10,891 bases of DNA. Source: Euperipatoides rowelli (lineage: Eukaryota; Onychophora; Udeonychophora; Euonychophora; Peripatopsidae). Of this stretch, positions 8,307 through 10,891 are shown one piece after another (position 1 is the first letter of the stretch; every line of letters starts with the position of its first letter). The notes beneath the pieces are model-generated. The model did no database searches, had not been told where the DNA came from, and was given only the letters and a program-made list of their open reading frames with translations. Both the position numbers and the translations under genes were made by a program. The DNA lies in assembly GCA_003024985.2 (NCBI GenBank), contig PXIH01S0011006.1; one strand, given 5' to 3'.

Positions 8307-8349
8307 ACAATGCATTCTAGTAAAAAACATTGTTCTTGCAATGCATTGT
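8307..8349. repeat. 10-bp inverted repeat with 23-base spacer
   Basis: ACAATGCATT (8307-8316) and AATGCATTGT (8340-8349) are perfect complements. One wobble pair and one further pair can extend the stem outward. ATGCAT is itself palindromic, so the same words also read as direct repeats. It sits about 150 bp downstream of the 12-bp hairpin. Confidence 0.5.
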
Positions 8350-8473
8350 GGATGATCTAATCTGATTGGTACACCAGAATACCCATTTCTTATTTTTTTA
8401 TATATATATATGTTAAATCCAAATCATAAAATAAACATTGCTTTTAAAGACTAACCCTCAAAATACATCTCAG

Positions 8474-8613
8474 AGTTAGTTCATACTAAAAGTTAATTCA
8501 TACAAAGAATTAGTTCATACAAAAAGCGAGTTCATACAATGAGTTAATTCATACTAAGAGTTAGTTCATACAAAGAGTTAATTAATACAAGAGTTGGATC
8601 ATACAAAGAATTG
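8474..8613 (+). repeat. 17-bp minisatellite, about eight units
   Basis: The unit is close to AGTTAGTTCATACAAAG. The TTCATAC word (or a one-base variant) starts at 8480, 8497, 8514, 8531, 8548, 8565, 8582 and 8598, giving six spacings of exactly 17 and a final one of 16. Units alternate partly between GTTAGTTC and GTTAATTC, hinting at a 34-bp higher-order unit. Seventeen is not a multiple of three and stops occur in the units, so it is not coding. Confidence 0.9.
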
Positions 8614-9235
8614 TTTATTTCTTATATTTCACTCTACATGACATTTTAAATTTTATCTTGCTTTTATTTTTGTAAAAGTGCATTGTTTTTAGATAGTTTG
8701 TCTTTAAAAATTGTTAATAGAAACTTAATATTCTTATTATAAAGGAAATTTTTTAAAATTGATTCAAATGATGAATATTATAAATAATTTTATCTGGAAA
8801 ATTTTATTCAATTGAATCAAAACGTTTGATTATTTTGAAAAAAAAAAAAAAAAATCATTTGTTTTTAATGCATACTGATTTTCTTTTTTAACATTTCTTC
8901 CTATTTTCCTGATCCGTCACACTTTCAAAATCTTTTGAGTCTGTTTAGCTCCCTGCTAGTTTGAATAAATGGGAATTATGATAATTAGTGAATATTTAAA
9001 TTTAAAATTCTCGTTTTTTGTTCTCTATTTAAAATAAAAAAATAAGATAATTTTAAAATCTACATGAAGTCAATTTAGCATTGGATTTAGAAGTAGAAAC
9101 CCACCGGATTTTTCGTTTTTTGTTTCGTGATGATTTGATATTAAAAATGTATTGTTTTAATCACAGAATGAAAAATATATTATTGTATAATATATTCATG
9201 CAAAAAACTTAATTCTAAAACAAATAAGAAATAAT
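8614..9235. other. Unassigned, very AT-rich DNA
   Basis: No gene is recognised. It contains a run of about 17 A at 8838-8854, a 9-bp inverted pair TTGATTCAA (8759-8767) and TTGAATCAA (8812-8820), and a perfect 9-bp A/T palindrome (9174-9182 and 9188-9196, loop TTGTA). All are plausible chance products of this composition. Confidence 0.55.
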
Positions 9236-9257
9236 TATAATAATAATAATGATGATG

Positions 9258-9294
<37 letters not shown>

Positions 9295-9328
9295 TGATAA
9301 TAATAATAATAATTTATTATTATTATTA
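9236..9328 (+). repeat. ATA/TAA trinucleotide microsatellite ending in a hairpin
   Basis: A long (ATA)n-type run, interrupted by two GATGAT patches (9250-9258 and 9292-9297), flips to (TTA)n at 9313. AATAATAATAATAA (9299-9312) and TTATTATTATTATT (9314-9327) are perfect complements with a single base between them. The flip from AAT to ATT makes the tract self-complementary. Confidence 0.9.
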
Positions 9329-9375
9329 TTTGTAATTATGAATAAAAATGTATAACTTTGAAGTTTAAAAGAATT

Positions 9376-9785
9376 TTGTTATAACCACCAAATAGAAAGT
9401 CATCAAAAATAGAGAAATAAAAGTTTTGTGGAATTTTGAATTCAAACAGATCAACACTTAAAACATAATACTCCTGATAGAACAATGATTGAAAAGAAAG
9501 AACTATGGTCTATTGATATACCTAGAGATAGCCAAATTAACGACAAAGAACTGGAAAAGATCATGAAATAAAGAGACTTAACAAAGGAAACAGGCAGATT
9601 ATAGTAAAGCAGAGTGCACCATTTATCATGGGTGCCCCCAGATCTATTTAATTAAATTTGATAAAGAATCTGCAAATTTTGAACATATATAGAGTAACAA
9701 CATCAGACCTGCAAAAGTCTGCTTTATTCAGAACTGCATATAGAGTATACTGCACCAGTATTGGGACAGTTCTAAGGTTCGTGGT
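9376..9785 (+). mobile_element. Decayed C-terminal tail of a non-LTR retrotransposon polyprotein
   Basis: Read with frameshifts, this matches the remembered tail that follows reverse transcriptase in a widespread group of animal LINE-like proteins. In order: YNHQIE (from 9380), KVLWNF (ending 9437, other frame), IQTD (9440-9451), a PD pair (9473-9478) followed after 12 residues by D (9515) and PRD, then KELEKI, RDLTKETGRL (9572-9601), APFIMGAP (another frame, 9616-9639) and DLQKSALFRTAYRV (9706-9747). Family members have WDF-IQTD, RPD...IID-A-PGD, EKI-KY-DL--EI-RLW, VIPIV-GALG and LQK-ALLGTA-ILRKVL at the same places. The PD-x12-D spacing resembles the restriction-like endonuclease motif of R2/R4-type elements, but the clade is not settled. 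Stops at 9569, 9602 and 9649 and at least three frame changes show it is dead. The upstream reverse transcriptase is absent, so only a 3' fragment remains. Confidence 0.75.
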
Positions 9786-9906
9786 TAGAGGTTCAACTGC
9801 GCTAATGATACCAGTAAAAATTGTAATTTTTGTGGTTTAAAATTTTAGACTAAAGTTGATAGAACAAAATTTTAGACTGTGTTTATGTAAATAATAATAA
9901 TAATAA

Positions 9907-10060
9907 GTTGAGGGTCATTTTGATGATTTTGATGATGATAATGTAGATAAAGATGTTGATGATGATAATGAAGATGATGATGCTTTTGATGATGATATTG
10001 ATACTGCCTCCATGATGATAATGACACTGCCTTCCTGATGATAATGATGATCTTGATAGT
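9907..10060 (+). repeat. GAT-rich degenerate trinucleotide tract
   Basis: Clusters of GAT/GATGAT are interspersed with AAT, TTT and GTT triplets from about 9916. In one frame the tract is open for 43 codons (9907-10035, TGA at 10036-10038) and would give an Asp-rich acidic peptide, but there is no ATG near its start. The upstream side is a run of in-frame TAA from a neighbouring (TAA)n microsatellite (9889-9906). It is most simply a mutated trinucleotide repeat rather than an exon. Confidence 0.75.
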
Positions 10061-10550
10061 TATGTTGTTAGAATTGATGTTTTATTAGTGTTGGCAGTGA
10101 TGACAGCAATGTCTAGTGATATGACAATGAAGGAGGTAATGAGATAATGAGATTTTGTTTGATGCTTTATTAAAAGAGCATATAAGATATTAGCATAAAA
10201 TGGACATTAAAAATCATTCTCCCTACTACTCAGTCTAAGATAAATTTTGCTTTCTTAATATGTTTTCAAATTTGACTGAGCAAAAGTGGAAAAGTTTGAT
10301 CACATAATTTATTGAATTTTTAACTGATGACATCACTTTCATGATTCTGTTTCACTGTCAACATGTATAAGATTTGCACAAAGTCTGATTTCATATTACC
10401 ATGGTACCCTGTTCCACTGTCTACAAAATCTTATTGTTTAGTTTATAACTTTGACTAATAAAACATTTAATATAAACTTTATATTATAACAATGGTGGTA
10501 AATCATCACATAGGTTTGCCTTACCAATAATGAATCTATTGATTTGTTTG
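10061..10550. other. Unassigned AT-rich DNA
   Basis: No gene is recognised. GATGACATCACTT at 10326-10338 is identical to 7975-7987. Short overlapping open frames on the minus strand between 10438 and 10684 have no recognised motif. Confidence 0.5.
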
Positions 10551-10554
10551 ACAG

Positions 10555-10656
10555 CCAATGTATGAATGTGAGAAAGAGACGGAACTTCACCAATATTTGA
10601 AAGTAATGCTTCGCGTGTATGCTGCTCTTTATATTGGAAGAAGCACACGCTTGAAT
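10555..10656 (+). other. Weak candidate terminal exon (33-codon ATG frame)
   Basis: An acceptor-like TTTGACAG ends at 10554. The following frame, CCA then ATG at 10558, runs 33 codons to TAA at 10657-10659. The peptide begins MYECEKETELHQ and continues with YLKVMLRVYAALYIG. Its mix of charged and hydrophobic residues is unlike the F/Y/I-rich chance frames elsewhere in this window, and the segment is less AT-rich than its flanks. I do not recognise the family with any certainty. The frame is short and could be chance. The minus-strand frames over the same bases look less protein-like. Confidence 0.2.
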
Positions 10657-10659
10657 TAA

Positions 10660-10891
10660 CAAATGATGAATAATTAATTAACACTTACAAGTGGTTTAAA
10701 TATTTCAAGAGTTAATTAGATTCAGTAATCTGTCATGTTACTTTAATATGACATTTACAAAGCTTTAGTTCCGTAAATGCTGTATTAAGAAAATAATTAA
10801 ACCTTGAAATAAACATCAGATACACTTGAAAGCACCAATTAATAAATAATAAATAAAATCATCCATTATATATATCTATATATCTATATAT
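10660..10891. other. Unassigned AT-rich DNA ending in a TATATC microsatellite
   Basis: Nothing gene-like is seen. Bases 10866-10891 are a TATATATC-type simple repeat that is cut by the end of the window. Confidence 0.6.

Noticed and set aside
8474-8613. CRISPR-like array
   Set aside because: The 17-bp units are directly adjacent with no unique spacers, and the DNA is eukaryotic.
8838-8854. A-run as the poly-A tail of a retroposon
   Set aside because: No coding or SINE-like sequence precedes it and no flanking duplication was seen. Slippage in AT-rich DNA suffices.
10438-10684. Two overlapping minus-strand frames of 74 and 66 codons
   Set aside because: They overlap one another in different frames, show no recognised motif, and lie across the more protein-like plus-strand frame.

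Overview
This is an AT-rich eukaryotic stretch, almost certainly from an animal nuclear genome and most likely an invertebrate. The evidence is long poly-A/poly-T runs, trinucleotide microsatellites, two non-autonomous hAT-type DNA transposon relics, a decayed non-LTR retrotransposon tail and several minisatellites. No bacterial-style gene, operon, rRNA, tRNA or CRISPR array is visible. The invertebrate (perhaps mollusc- or cnidarian-like) placement is inference from the style of the repeats and is weak. I find no intact protein-coding gene. The window reads as intergenic or intronic DNA built largely from repeats.

Layout. 1-1075: a telomere-motif-rich repeat family. It comprises a broken copy (53-110), a roughly 350-bp imperfect palindrome (498-849) with a 93-bp loop, and a tandem run of about 81-bp units (782-1074) that extends the right arm of the palindrome. 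1075-1715: unremarkable. 1724-2224 and 2295-2692: two different hAT-like MITEs side by side. The second has a perfect 8-bp target-site duplication. 2700-4760: AT-rich unassigned DNA with a small patch of repeated motifs at 4093-4235. 4760-5250: an unassigned, less AT-rich island. 5941-6725: a degenerate array with a 95-bp period. 6726-7960: unassigned. 7970-8360: less AT-rich DNA holding a perfect 12-bp hairpin and a second inverted repeat. 8474-8613: a strict 17-bp minisatellite. 9236-9328: an ATA/TAA microsatellite ending in a perfect hairpin. 9376-9785: the frameshifted C-terminal tail of a non-LTR retrotransposon polyprotein. 9916-10060: a GAT-rich degenerate trinucleotide tract. 10555-10656: a weak candidate exon.

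There are no genes here that can be said to work together. The strongest biological signals are the telomere-like foldback/satellite family, the pair of hAT MITEs, the 95-bp array and the retrotransposon remnant. I found nothing that supports a new multi-gene system.
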